Assembly (NCBI GenBank): GCA_022059125.1
Contig: JAEUWY010000005.1
Coordinates: 5,332,001 to 5,396,000 of the forward strand
Direction of reading: 5' to 3'
DNA from: Corynespora cassiicola
Lineage: Eukaryota > Ascomycota > Dothideomycetes > Pleosporales > Corynesporascaceae
Length of the DNA: 64,000 nt
Below the pieces are notes generated by a model. That model did not search any database and was not told the origin of the DNA. It saw only the letters and a list, made by a program, of their open reading frames with translations. Both the position numbers and the translations under genes were made by a program. Shown piece after piece: positions 21,104-32,193 of the stretch. Each line of letters begins with the position of its first letter. Position 1 is the first letter of the stretch.

Positions 21104-23758
21104 ATGGGTAACAGCCAGGCAAAAGAAACCCGCCCTGGCTCCTCGCGGGGCCACCGCCCCTCCAGCACCCGCCACGGCAGCTCCCCGCCGGGCCCTGGCG
21201 GCTCATCACACGAACGATCCGGCAGCGGTGTCTACGGCTCGCGGAGTGGCCGCGGAAGCCGCCACGACCTTTCATTCCTAGGCCTCGGAGGAGGCAGCTC
21301 CGAGCGCGATCCCGCCCTCGAACCCCGGCGTGAGACCAAGGCCGAGCGCGAGGCTCGCAAGTTGGAAAAGGAGCGGGCATTGCGCGCCCAGGAGCGCGAG
21401 CGCAGCATCCGGGAGGAGGGCGTCGACGGCGGCTATCTTGTGACGCTGGGCACATATACGGGCCCAGAGGACTTTAGCAAGCCCATTGTGCGCCAGCTCC
21501 AGATTGAGCGGCGATTGGCGCCTTTCTGGAAAGGCCTCAACGATCACTCTGACGGCTGGACAGAGTACCAGCTCGTGGCCGTCGTCAATGGCCTCCCGCT
21601 GCCTGCGCCTGATGAGATTCCGCCCGAGGAGCCTCCCCGCCCGACCAATGCTAACAACAGCCTCAGCACCGACTGGAGCCCGCGCGGCTCCAACACCAAC
21701 ATCAACAGCTTGACCGTGCCCATCTCGGCCCGCTCCATGTCGCAAGGCTCCGACCGCTCGTCGACACTCTCTCCATCACATCCTGCCTTTTCGCTCCCTT
21801 CTCCAACCTCGCCCATTTCCGCGCCTGCCACGTCAACTACTTTCTTCCGTGGACGTGCAAAGACCCTTGCATCGCTCGCCACAGGCTCACGGAATGCCTC
21901 GCAGACGGAAATGGCGCCGCAGGAGACACAGCTTCCGAAAGACCCCTACGTCAATGGACAGCGCGTCGAGGTATTTCTGTACAAGAACGCCGAAGAGTGT
22001 CCCATTTGCTTCCTGTACTATCCACCATATCTGAATAAGACTCGTTGCTGCGACCAGCCCATTTGTTCAGAGTGCTTCGTCCAGATCAAGCGGCCCGACC
22101 CCCACCCACCAGAGCATCACGATGATCCGAGCAATCCACCGGCTGAGCCACAAGAAGAGAACTTGCTGGTTTCCGAGCCTTCTGCGTGTCCATTTTGTGT
22201 CCAGCCCGAGTTTGGTGTCACCTATGAACCTCCGCCTTTTAGGAGGGGACTTGTGTACGCCAACTCTGGTCACCATCCCCTGGTAAATGCAGCCTCTGCC
22301 ATGTCTTCGACGTCATCGGTGAACTCGCAGGGCATGACTTCGCCTGGACGGAGACGCGCCACTTCTCTGGCCGCCAACGATCGTGCCGTCATCACGACCG
22401 ACATGGTGCGCCCAGACTGGGCCAAGAAGTTGGCAGATGCGCGCGCGCACGCTCTGAGGAGGGCTGCAGCAGCTACTGCCCTGCACAACGCTGCGTACAT
22501 GATGGGCAACCTGCAGTCGGAAGGCCGAAGCTTTGGTGGACTTGGCCGACGGAGACGGACCATGTTTGGCAACGACAGCCCTAGCAGCAGCGGTCAAGGC
22601 ACTCCGCGTCGTGAGGTTGACTCAACTCAAGTGAATGCAGGGTCCAGCCGAAACGAGGGGCAGAACGATCTCCCACCGGGGCGGCATAGCTCAAGGCGAG
22701 GCAACCGCCTGGAAGATTTGGAAGAACTGATGATGATGGAGGCAATCCGGCTCAGTCTTGCGGCTGAAGAAGAACGCAAGAAGAAGGAAGAGAAAGAAGC
22801 CGCCAAGGAGGCAAAAAAGGAGGAGAAGAAGAAGGCCAAGGAAGCAAAAAAGGCTGAAAAGGCGGCGCGAAAGAGTAGCTTCATGCCCGGTTTCAATGCG
22901 GATGGGGATAATGATGTCCAGGCAGGAAGCTCAGCAGCCGCAGGCAAGGGCAAGGCGGTCGACCGGGCTGGCGGATCCGTAGGCTTTAATCCGCTGAGTG
23001 AGCCGACGTCGACCTTGAACGCATCCTCGGCCAAAGAAGATCCGCAAAAGCACCTCGAAGAAAGCCGTGCGCAGATTCAGCGAGAGACTTCCAGTACAGG
23101 CAGTACTGCGCCGTTTGATCCGCTTGCAGAGCAATCGTCTCATCGAGCGGCGCTCCGAAACCTGTCAACTACTTCGTCATCGGCATCGTCTTTTGCGGAA
23201 TCTCTGCCCGGCTCTCTCCGTCAGGAGGGACAGGGTGCGTCGGCATCGTCTTTCGACCCGAGCCCGAACGAGTCGGGTGTGAGCCTAAGTCGTGACGAGA
23301 CGCCACCGCAGGGCACGCCAGGAACTGAGCCCATGTTTAATTTCAGAAGCCTTGCAGAGGTGATCACGAAGGAAGAAGGAAAGAATGACGATGATGCGCC
23401 TCAGCATATCGAAGATGTGGCTGAAGCCACCAAGACGACAGAGGAAGGGCCGTCGAGTGGGGGTGTGAATGGAGACGCCCCTAGAAAAACAACACCAGAT
23501 ATCCTTGTACAGCCACCCGAGTCTGTCAATGTTCCTGAAGCGCACGAGGGGGCACAGAAACCTGAGCCCGAGTCTGAATCATCGAACGGACTCGGCGAGA
23601 GTGTTCTCACCATCAAACCTAACGAGCCGACCGTTAATGACGAAATCAACCAGTCGCCACCGGTGAACGTCGTCGACAGCCATGACAATCACTTTGAACA
23701 AAAGCACATTGGAAACGTGAGCATGGTCGATGGTCCAGGACAGCAGACTACTCAGTGA
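21104..23758 (+). CDS. SIP5: SIP5-like RING finger protein
   Basis: Single exon, 884 aa. MGNSQAKE is a good N-myristoylation start, so membrane attachment is likely. A conserved block (about residues 105-170, GGYLVTLGTYTGPEDF to WTEYQLVAVVNGLPLP) is followed by a low-complexity spacer and a variant RING: ECPICFLYYPP at about 298, then CCDQPICSECFVQIK and CPFCVQPEFG at about 362-371. This combination is that of fungal SIP5, first described in yeast as a Snf1-interacting protein and linked to glucose-regulated signalling. A Lys/Glu-rich segment around residues 555-600 is probably a coiled or single helix, and the remainder is disordered and Ser/Glu-rich. Start choice is secure: CGCCATGG context and conserved N-terminus. 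Confidence 0.92.
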   Translation: MGNSQAKETRPGSSRGHRPSSTRHGSSPPGPGGSSHERSGSGVYGSRSGRGSRHDLSFLGLGGGSSERDPALEPRRETKAEREARKLEKERALRAQERERSIREEGVDGGYLVTLGTYTGPEDFSKPIVRQLQIERRLAPFWKGLNDHSDGWTEYQLVAVVNGLPLPAPDEIPPEEPPRPTNANNSLSTDWSPRGSNTNINSLTVPISARSMSQGSDRSSTLSPSHPAFSLPSPTSPISAPATSTTFFRGRAKTLASLATGSRNASQTEMAPQETQLPKDPYVNGQRVEVFLYKNAEECPICFLYYPPYLNKTRCCDQPICSECFVQIKRPDPHPPEHHDDPSNPPAEPQEENLLVSEPSACPFCVQPEFGVTYEPPPFRRGLVYANSGHHPLVNAASAMSSTSSVNSQGMTSPGRRRATSLAANDRAVITTDMVRPDWAKKLADARAHALRRAAAATALHNAAYMMGNLQSEGRSFGGLGRRRRTMFGNDSPSSSGQGTPRREVDSTQVNAGSSRNEGQNDLPPGRHSSRRGNRLEDLEELMMMEAIRLSLAAEEERKKKEEKEAAKEAKKEEKKKAKEAKKAEKAARKSSFMPGFNADGDNDVQAGSSAAAGKGKAVDRAGGSVGFNPLSEPTSTLNASSAKEDPQKHLEESRAQIQRETSSTGSTAPFDPLAEQSSHRAALRNLSTTSSSASSFAESLPGSLRQEGQGASASSFDPSPNESGVSLSRDETPPQGTPGTEPMFNFRSLAEVITKEEGKNDDDAPQHIEDVAEATKTTEEGPSSGGVNGDAPRKTTPDILVQPPESVNVPEAHEGAQKPEPESESSNGLGESVLTIKPNEPTVNDEINQSPPVNVVDSHDNHFEQKHIGNVSMVDGPGQQTTQ

Positions 23759-24736
23759 TTTGGCGGCGCCCACCGCCTGCATTTTGGCGTTAATGGAGAC
23801 ATGAGAACGGAGCTACGGGGCGGAGACTGTCTAATCATCGCATTTCTTTTGTTTTTCCGATCCTCACAAATCAGACTCACGCTGCAGTCTAGATCAAGGC
23901 CTCGAGCAGATTTTCCTTTTTCATCATTGCTACATTTATCGGGATGGAAACTTTTGTACACTCCCCACTTGAAAGATGAAGGCACATCATCACGGGGTTG
24001 GGCGTGAGGGGTTTTCCGGTTGAGACGGGCGTTGGTGGGGGTCAGGATGGGGCTGAATGGATGGGACGGAGTGTATACGTGTATGTATGTGGAATTGATA
24101 TCGAGTATGATGGTTGATTCAGCCCAGTGATTCATATGTGGTGGCTTAAGGACAGCAGAGTCCCTGGTAATACTGATTTATCGATTAGCCTACCAGTATT
24201 GCATGATCGTTGATGCGAGGTAATATGTATACAGCCTGGCCCCAGGTCTACATTCCATCCGCGACACCGCCCTTATGCTCGGCTCTTCCTTTGCAGCTCC
24301 CACGAAACGTCCCCAACGGCGTTTTGAGATTGTTTTTGTCCCGCCCGATCCCCTGGCCTTCTTTCGCGACGATACGATACGCATCCACATCTCGCCCGCG
24401 CCGCCTCATCTCGGTAGCATTCTTCGATATGAAGCGCACTACGCAGGAGTCAGATATCCCGGAAACCTCCTTTTCGTTCTAGTCATGAGTTGGACTGTTC
24501 GCATCGATCGGCCTTTTGTTCTCACATCCGCCACCTCTGCAACGATTTATCCTCTTAAGCGCGGATGCTCGACCTCATCCTTATTGGGTCCTTTCCACAT
24601 CCAAACATCGAATCTTGTCTCACATCCTGGTTTTGTTTCGCCACCAGCTCCACGCCAAGTATTCTGTTCCAAGAAGACGACAGTAAACACCCATTGAATA
24701 TCCGCTCGCTGCTCTCAACACGGCCGGTCTAACCTT
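23759..24736. other. intergenic between SIP5 and small membrane protein gene
   Basis: About 1 kb holding the SIP5 3' end. A frame at 24275-24697 (plus) has no recognisable domain and irregular composition, so I do not call it. No repeats or RNA genes seen. Confidence 0.45.
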
Positions 24737-24979
24737 TCACGTGCCCAGCATCCGAGCCCCGAGTCTGTTCGCTATCCCCGCATTCAGCAATTCGCTGAGC
24801 GCATTGGTTGAGGCCCGCAGCAGGGAGAGTGGTTTCCCGGGGCTCAGCAAGTCGAGCAGATTCAGGGCCCAGAGGACGGTTTGCAGAAGGAGGAGGGATG
24901 CCAGGAGGGTCTTGATGGGTCCTTCTTGCTGTGTTGGCAGAGGTGTTCTGGGAGAGGTGGGACGGAGGTGTGACGGCAT
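24737..24979 (-). CDS. possible small single-pass membrane protein (80 aa)
   Basis: Minus strand, ATG at 24979, stop at 24737. The short hydrophilic N-terminus (MPSHLRPTSPRTPLPTQQ) is followed by one hydrophobic segment (TLLASLLLLQTVLWALNLLD, about residues 26-45) and an amphipathic tail with several Leu/Ala heptads. Codon choice is C/G-ending, as in the solid genes here. I do not recognise the family. The frame stays open upstream to 25171, but the first part of that extension looks untranslated. It may be a genuine small protein of a membrane, or chance. Confidence 0.42.
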   Translation of the reverse strand: MPSHLRPTSPRTPLPTQQEGPIKTLLASLLLLQTVLWALNLLDLLSPGKPLSLLRASTNALSELLNAGIANRLGARMLGT

Positions 24980-26010
24980 GATTATCTGTGGACCGAGTTC
25001 GGAGAAGGTGGATGAGCGGATTGATGAAGAGACGGTAGCGTCGATGTGGAAAGCTGGTGCGATGGAGTACACGGCTATTATGCTATTCGACCCTGCAGGA
25101 TAACGAGAAAACAATGCGGGGACGTAGCGCACGAAACAGAACAGGCGTGTGGGGGGACGGACGGGAGACAAAGGTGGTTATATGTGTGATACTGGCCAAG
25201 CTGGCCTCTCCACTTCATTTCATGTCATCTGGTGGATATTACACCGTGGAAGTGCCACCACCAGCATGCCACACTTTAATTCACATCCCTTGTGCATCCC
25301 TTTCACCCTGACTCACATACCAGAAAGGCGTCATTCCGTGAGAAACACACCTCGCCTTGGCCATGCAAAACACACAAAGGATTTCATCAACCCCCCTCCC
25401 CCCTCCTCCACAAGAAACCCAAAGGAAACAAAAGAGGCCACAGAGCGGAGATGAACCCCAGCGCTGATCCGGGGTGCAGCCGCCTGTGCTCCAGCGCTCC
25501 AGCAATAGTGTGGGCGTCTCGGTTTCGAAGCTCCGGGATGTGGTAGTGGCCAAGTGTCCGTCCATTCCACGAGATTGCCTATTTCGGATGTTTCGGCCAC
25601 ACCACCTCCGCCGCCGCCGACCGGCTTATAGCACGCCATGTTATAAGGGCGCGTGAAGGGGCCACGGCACTTTGCGCCTCCCTCCTTTTGTGTTTAAGGC
25701 ATCATATCGGCGGCAACAATTCCACTCACGGCAAACACAACTCTTGAGAAAAAAAAGCTGCCAGGTCTTTACACGACCCAGACACAGACGTGGTAGTTGA
25801 AATAAATACAAGATAGCAAACGAGAAATGCTACAAATTTAGCCGCAAGGCTCCCAAGGCCAATCCGGGCTATATCCCAATGACTTCCGTGTAAAACGCCG
25901 GCCCTGTGCAATGTTCCATCTCCTTCTGGATATGTAGTCGAGACATTGGGGGATATACAAGCTCTTCCCTTCTCTTCTTTTCTTCTCCCCAACCTCCTTG
26001 TGCTTCCTAG
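24980..26010. other. intergenic, no gene recognised
   Basis: About 1 kb. C/A-rich stretches near 25,390-25,440 give overlapping short frames on both strands without domains. Nothing supports a gene; the right end adjoins the long hairpin. Confidence 0.45.
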
Positions 26011-26148
26011 AGCAGTCCATCTCCGCAGTGAGATACGTATTATTGGCATAGGCAGACTTGGATAACAAACCATCTTTCGAGGAAGATGGTTTGTTATTCA
26101 AGTCTGCCTATACGGATGACACATATCTCACTGCGGGGATGGACTGCT
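26011..26148. repeat. long imperfect inverted repeat, 66-bp arms, 6-nt loop
   Basis: Left arm 26011-26076, loop TCGAGG at 26077-26082, right arm 26083-26148. The arms match at 58 of 66 positions without gaps; seven of the eight differences are transitions (C/T or A/G). It begins 28 bp beyond the stop codon of the M28 peptidase-like gene (minus strand), so it should be transcribed as part of that gene's 3' untranslated region and would fold into a long stem. It could be a fold-back/MITE-type element, an RNA structural element, or a remnant of a local inverted duplication. Confidence 0.88.
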
Positions 26149-26175
26149 CATCCTCTTCCCATACAGCCCCCCTCT

Positions 26176-28984
26176 TTATTCCCGCTTCAATCCCTCAAAC
26201 GCCCTCTTCAAAACATCAGCCGTCTTCTTAATTTGCTTCTCCACCAGCTTCCAGTCCTTCTTCTCGACGGCATCGCGCACAAAGGGGAATACGGCGCCGC
26301 CATTAGAGTTGGCGCCACCGGTAGGCGAAGCGTCGGGACCGAAGACGACGTGCTTGAACTGATCGCGATCAGGAATCTGTCAATGTCAGATTAGCACAAA
26401 TTTCAAGAGGAAACGATGGGTAAGCAGAAAAAAGGACCCACCCCATGCCCACCGGCATCCTTTTCCCCCCTTGGCAGATCCAACAAGTCACTCTCAAACC
26501 TCCCAATGGCCGCATTATGTCCCACGCGCTGAATCGTCACTCCCGATGTCTCGAAGCCGCCCGTGTTGTACACTTGGTTATACCACGCCGTCTCCCAGTC
26601 GTGGAACTTTTCCGCCTGCTTCTTGGTGTTGCTTAGCACGTCGACCAGCGGCTGAATATATTCCAACTCAAAGCCAGGGTTATCTTCCGACAGCTTCAAA
26701 ATCTTCTGACCCTCGGCTTGCAATGTCTCGGCGTAGTCGGATACCTTGAGCGGGATAATGGGTTCCTGCGCCAGCTCGAGGATGAGCAGAATCCACATTT
26801 GCGCGAGCAGGTGGTGGTACAGAAAACCCGGATCCACAAACTTGGCCATCCATTCAAATGTTTCGTAGCAAGAGTGCGACATGTCGGCGTGGGGCGGGCC
26901 ATTGAAGCCAAAGTCGAGCGACGACGTGCCGGCCAGGGATTGGAAGGGGAGGTAGTCAGAGCCGGAACCCAGCGTGCCAATGTTATCATTGTTTTCCTCC
27001 CACAGTTCCTTGAGTGTGCGGTTCTGGTGCGGGTCAGTAAGCCGGCCCAGAACGCGGGTCCAGGCGTGCTTGAAGATGGGAGAGCCGTTGGCCCAGAGCT
27101 TGTCGCCCGTGACACCGACGTCGACGTTGAGGTAGGCGAGCGCATTCTCCCGGAGGTCATCGATATGCGCTTCGACGTGCTCGGTCGAGCCGATCATGTT
27201 GTATTCCTCTGCGTCCCATGATGCAAATTCAATGGTCCGTAATGGGCGCCAACCTTGCGCACGCAGCTCGCCCAGTACACGTGCGACCTCGACCATAACA
27301 GCCGTCCCGGAGCCAGGTTCGGCCGCGCCAAAACACCACGCATCGCGATGGCTGCCGACGATAATCTTCTTGGCCTTGTCCTCGATACCAATCAGGGAGC
27401 CAAAAATGTTGGTGACGCGCTGCTTCTCGACCTCGTCCTGGAAGTTTTGGAGGTTGACCTTGGGCGACTTTTCATGGTGACCAGAGAACCACTCGTTTCC
27501 TACATCCGGGACGCCTCCGACCCAGTCGTGTGGGAGCTTCTCGCCGATTCCGTTGAGCGCTTGGAGTAGCTTCTGGGCATCTTTCCACGACAGCGGCAGA
27601 CTGGGAATGTGGGGCAGCGCCGGGTTCTTGTCCTTGGGCATGCGCTCCTCGTCCTTGGTACTAGCGCGTCCGGGGGTGAGCACGTCTCCGACAATCATGT
27701 TCGACAGGGCCACGGATCCTCGCTGAACGCTGTCTCCCGGCCTCCACGGCCCGTCAGGCCACACGGGACCCTTTTTGAATCCGTCCTCAGCCGGATCCGA
27801 GTACATGAGCACGCCCGCGACGCCGGCATCCTGAGCGGCCTTGAGCTTCATGGCTCGGTCCGGCTGCGTTCCATAGTAGCGTATCAGCGCCACGCAGCCG
27901 CGCACGTCAATGTCGCTGTCCCAGAGTCTCTTGAAATCTTTCTTGTGGCCAAAGTTGACGTAGATGAGCGGGCCCGTTACGTTTCCGGACGCAGACAAGC
28001 CGTGAAAAGCGGGCGTCTGCACTTTGCCATTGGCATAGACATTACCCTCTTCCAGCGTTGCTTCCCAGGCTTTTTCCTGCGGCTCGACTATGGCCACCCT
28101 GCGGCCGCCCTCCTTGGGATAATTCAAATACGCAAAATACCTGTCAAGTCAGCATACAAACTCCAAAAGCAAATTGCCACTCACTCATCGTGGGTATATG
28201 TATCCATGTGTGATTCGCGGAACTGCTCCTCGACCCACTTGCCCAACACGTAGCTTCCCTGAGTACCAGCCATATGGTCGTATGAAGTGATATATTTGAG
28301 GTTCTCCTGGATGCGCCAGGACTCGATGCCCTGGAGGGCGGTCCCGCGCACCCACTCGGGGTTGAAGGGCTGGCCGAAGCCGCCTGCGCCCATGGGCACA
28401 ATCTCGCTGACGACAAGCAAGTATACAAGGGTAATTATAAAGATGAGGCCGACGAGGCGCGCGATAACGGCCCACCCCGGGCGGTACTCTTCCGGTATCG
28501 AGGGCAGGCGATTCCGCAGCCACGATAGGCCAAACGACGGCCAGGGTATGCGCGGGAGGTGTATGCTCGAGAGCGAATTAGTGATGCTGTAGAAGCGCTT
28601 AGAGAAGCTGTTGCGCATGCGATTCCTGCGGGCGCGGCCATCGTCTGCAGATTCCGGGTCCAGGATGTCCATCTCCTCCATGGTCTGGCGCAGGGCGACG
28701 TCCTCGCCCTCGCCGACGGGGCTTCCCAGGCCGCTGTCATCGTCGCCGTCTTCGTCGTCACTGACCGACTGCACCGAAGGCGGCTGGTAGTAGCCATTGC
28801 GCCGCCGCGAGCTCGACTGCGAGCGCCCGGGCAAGTCGTGGCCCAGGAGGCCCTGCCGCTCCGCATCGTCGCTCGCCTCGTGCGGCCCGCGGCGGGACAG
28901 CGGCCGCGACGATGTAGCCTCCTCGTAGGTGGGGATCGGCGGGCTCTCGTGGGCTTCGTACAGGTGCTTTTCGTCGGACACCAT
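26176..28984 (-). CDS. M28-family membrane protein (PSMA/transferrin-receptor/Vps70-Tre1 type)
   Basis: Minus strand, exons 28185-28984, 26442-28140 and 26176-26376, 899 aa. Type II membrane protein: a long acidic cytosolic N-terminus with a PTYEEA word resembling a divergent PY motif, one membrane segment (ARLVGLIFIITLVYLLVV, about 170-190), then a PA domain (about 270-450), an M28 peptidase domain and a C-terminal dimerisation domain. Zinc-site residues by comparison with PSMA: HRD (about 530), then GAAEPGSGT where Asp is usual (here Glu), DAEE (about 574, base and ligand), D in LNVDVG (about 604) and H in SHSCYET (about 687). Human PSMA is an active carboxypeptidase, whereas yeast Tre1/Tre2 have lost the zinc site; this one keeps most of it. 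The last intron has a weak donor (GTGGGT) but keeps phase and completes the domain. Confidence 0.86.
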
Positions 28985-29350
28985 GGTCTGGAGGGAGAGG
29001 GGCGTGGTGCGGGCGGAGGATTAGGGGTCTGCGCGTGTCCGCGAATGGACGGCGGGTCGAGGCAACGGCCGGCGATAAGTGGCTGCGAATGGCGGACGGC
29101 GGTGGGAAAAACACATGTACTATCGAAGAATGCGCATGGACATGGTGGAGTAAGGGACTGGACGCTGCAAAAAGCACAGGGAGCGTGGGATTGCGGTGCC
29201 GGTGATGGTCAGTCGGCGGGTGTCTGGAGATGGTGTTCCAGGTGGGCGGAAACGCATCATCCGCCGAGGCTCGTCTCCGCTTGGGGGGCGTTTCATTCAA
29301 CAACAGATATCATAATCGTCTACCACTCTACTGCTACTACTACTCTACTT

Positions 29351-30319
29351 CTACATGTTGCGCCCGCCCGTCACGCTGATAGTCTGCCCGTTCACGTAAC
29401 TGAACAGCGGGCTCGCCACTGCCAACACCGCGCTCGCCGCCTCGGTGGCAGTCCCCGGCCGCCGCAGCGGAATGTCCAGGTGCTGTGCGCCGTCGCCGGG
29501 TCCGCCCGCCTTCTGTGCCTGCGGGATTCCGAGCGCCACCTTCTCGCCGTCTGGAGTCGTGACAAACGCCCCCGCCTCCTTTGCTGCCGTCAGCCGTGTG
29601 AGGATGTGCCCAAACGCGATCGTGTTGGACCGGACGCCGAACTGCGGCCCCCATCTGCACATCATCAGCATAGTCCCTGGATATAGTAGCCCGGACTCAC
29701 TCCTTTGCAATCGTTTTGGTCAGGCCCGTCACACCCGCCTTGGCCAGCGCGTAGTTGATCTGGCCCGCATTGCCGTGCAGGCCCGACGTGCTCGAGATGT
29801 TGATGATGTTCCTAGGCTCGCCGTCCTTTACCCTAAAGTACGGCGCCGCCGCTCGAACAATCTTGAATGGCGCCGTGCCGTGCAGGTTGACAATTGTGTG
29901 CCACTGCTTGTCCGTCATCTTGTGAATCACTCCGTCCCACGTGTAGCCTGCATTGTTGACAATGATGTGGATCTTGCCGTTGCCAAACTCGGCAGCCTTC
30001 TTGATGAGCTCATTGATGTAGTCGTTGTCGAGGACGTCGCCTGCTACTGCGATTGCCGACCCACCAGACGAGTTGATCTGGTTGGCGACATCGCCGGCCT
30101 TTTCTGGGGCGGTTGTTAGTACTCGTCTGGTCTTGAACGTATCGACTCACGAGCATCAACGTCGGCGACCACGACCTTTGCTCCCTCATTGGCAAACAGA
30201 CGCGCAGCCTCTGCCCCGATTCCCTGTCCAGAGCCCGTGATGATGGCGACCTGGCCCGCCAGCATGCCCCGGGGGTAGTTGAGGTGTCCCGCAATCTGAT
30301 CTACGCGCTTGGACGCCAT
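29351..30319 (-). CDS. short-chain dehydrogenase/reductase, FabG-like
   Basis: Minus strand, exons 30151-30319, 29701-30103 and 29351-29654, introns 46-47 nt, 291 aa. Classical SDR: TGSGQGIG cofactor motif, DVDA acidic residue after the second strand (suggesting NAD(H) preference), NNAG in the fourth strand, catalytic Ser in INISSTSG, YALAK (Tyr and Lys of YxxxK), and a C-terminus SVTGGRNM. It is closest in style to 3-oxoacyl-ACP reductase (FabG)-type SDRs, whose fungal relatives act on various hydroxy/keto substrates. An insertion between the active site and the C-terminus (TTPDGEKVALGIPQAQKA) is typical of eukaryotic members. The substrate cannot be told. The gene is head-on with the M28 gene start across about 370 bp. 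Confidence 0.87.
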
Positions 30320-31472
30320 GGTGAGTGTAGAGGTTAGTTCGAGAAGGCAATGGTTAGTCAAGAGCACGGCTGGGTTCCAGAAAGATGCGCCAGGGCGGGC
30401 TTTGAATGATTGGCAAAGCAGATGCGGAGACGGTTACCATTGCCCGCACGATAGCTCCCGAGCTCACGACCGCGGTACGAAGCCGAGGTTCGCTACTGAC
30501 GCAACCCATTTATGGACTAGCGCGGAAACGTCAACCCTGACTCGACTTCTGCAGGTTGGCCGTCCACGCCGTCCTCGGCGTATGAGCATCATGTGCATTG
30601 TGGGCGTATACCGAGACTCCAGTACTCTTGATGAGAGCGTAGAAGGCCGAGCCCCGGAGCTATGGATGTTGATCCCGTCCCGTTCTACGCAAATGGCGTC
30701 GAAGGGACTCATATTCCTAGGCTGAATGAGCATATCCCGTTATTTCGAAATCATCGCCTTGGAAGCAACTCAAGAGTGAATCTGTTGTTTTTTTATGGCG
30801 TCGTTACTCAAAATCACTTGGGCATGGACATATAAAACAGCAACTGTCGAAAATTCGAGCAGTCGCTTATAAAGGCGTCAAGGCGAGCTAACCACCTTTC
30901 ATATGCATCAGGTAAGATACGTATACGACCCCTCTTGCCATCACCTTAATAAGTGATTCATCGAACCGCATAATTTAAAGTTGGATTCCTATTCTCACCG
31001 CGTGCTCACTATACTAAAGCGTCGCTTGAATCGCTAGATGGCTTTTGTATAACAATAGCCAGAGTACGCGAGGTTGCTTATAGTAGTCCCCAACGCCGGG
31101 TCTATGTACCACCAAGGTCATCTTACATGCGAATACAGTGTATTCTGTACACCGAATAACATCAGAGCCCTTGTGCCGAGATACATCATCTTTTTCGCGG
31201 CAAGGATGTTATTAATTTGCTCGAGCGTGTTACAAGGATGGACGTTCGAGCTGAGAAAGACAACGCGGAGCGTGCCCTGCCCAGGATAAGTCTGTACATT
31301 CTGTAAGCGCTAGCATGATAATGTTAGACAAATTCAAGATCTCACTGATATTTAGCAGGATACGACTGTGCCGTAAAATAACATATGGCTTATGTCAGTG
31401 ACATGTTTGAATAAAAGGTGTCCTACATCGAGTGTCACAATCCCATCTGTTTCCAACTAATTGGAAAGCGCT
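30320..31472. other. intergenic, SDR promoter side
   Basis: 1.15 kb between the SDR start and the Ayr1-like remnant. AT content rises after 30,750. No gene or repeat recognised. Confidence 0.45.
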
Positions 31473-32193
31473 ATGTCGCTCCAAACTGTTCTTATCACTG
31501 ACTGCAGCGATGGTGGTATTGGCTCAATCCTCGCCCTTACATTCCAGCAATGTGGTCTGCACGTCTTCGCTACGGCCTGCGATACTACTAAAATGCGCAA
31601 GCTCAAGGACCTGTTCAATGTCACTCTTTTACCCCTCGACATTACTGATGGGCAAGCAATCTATTCAACATCAATGTGTAGGCTCCCTTGGTTGTCACCC
31701 AATTATTTTTTCCCCTCTTCTTATTCAAGCCAAAGGGAAGCTTGGTATTTATAACGTTATGGAACACAATTTGCGTTGTAATTCCTTGCTCCTTAAAATC
31801 TGCCTGTGCTCTTTGTTTACCGTCCAACTCCACACGCTGACCTCCCCAAGAACTTACTCTGCCTCAAAGCGTATGACAAAAGTAATTTCCCAATCGCTGC
31901 GCCTAGAAGTCGAGCCCTTTGACTTCAAAGTTCTGAGTGTAGTCACAGATGCCGTTTTATCCAATGGACAGACGTACTTTGGTGACTTGGCTCTTCCAGA
32001 GGGCTCGCTGTATAAGCACATGGAAGGCAACATTGCCGGTTGGGCTCAAGGAAACAATGGAATCACGAGAATGCCGACAATAAAACATGCAAGTGCTGTT
32101 GTTGATGCGATACTCGAGCGAATGTCTGGCAAGTTTTGGTATGGTGGTGTGGCGGATCTAGTCAAGTCGATAAATACGCCCCCGTATCTATAA
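31473..32193 (+). pseudogene. Ayr1-like short-chain dehydrogenase remnant
   Basis: The N-terminal half reads MSLQTVLITDCSDGGIG then LALTFQQCGLHVFATA and FNVTLLPLDITD, the pattern of 1-acyl-dihydroxyacetone-phosphate reductase (Ayr1)-like SDRs. From about 31,650 the frame is broken: about 45-50 codons including NNAG are missing, a TAG follows FNINV in one frame near 31,680, and the central part is scattered over two frames. From about 31,855 a frame with YSASK and LRLEVEPFDFKVLSVVTDAV continues to a stop at 32193. Key positions differ from the family by G-to-A or C-to-T changes (TGC to TDC, TGAV to TDAV). I call it a decayed gene; an intron model covering the middle would still lack the NAG region. 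Confidence 0.72.

Noticed and set aside
21278..21882. Antisense frames of 112-155 codons at the start of SIP5
   Set aside because: Shadows of the GC-biased third positions of SIP5; no domain.
28559..29686. Long open frame (375 codons) on the plus strand
   Set aside because: It is antisense to the first exon of the M28 gene and its neighbour, is Arg/Ala/His-rich without domains, and results from GC-rich codons of the real gene.
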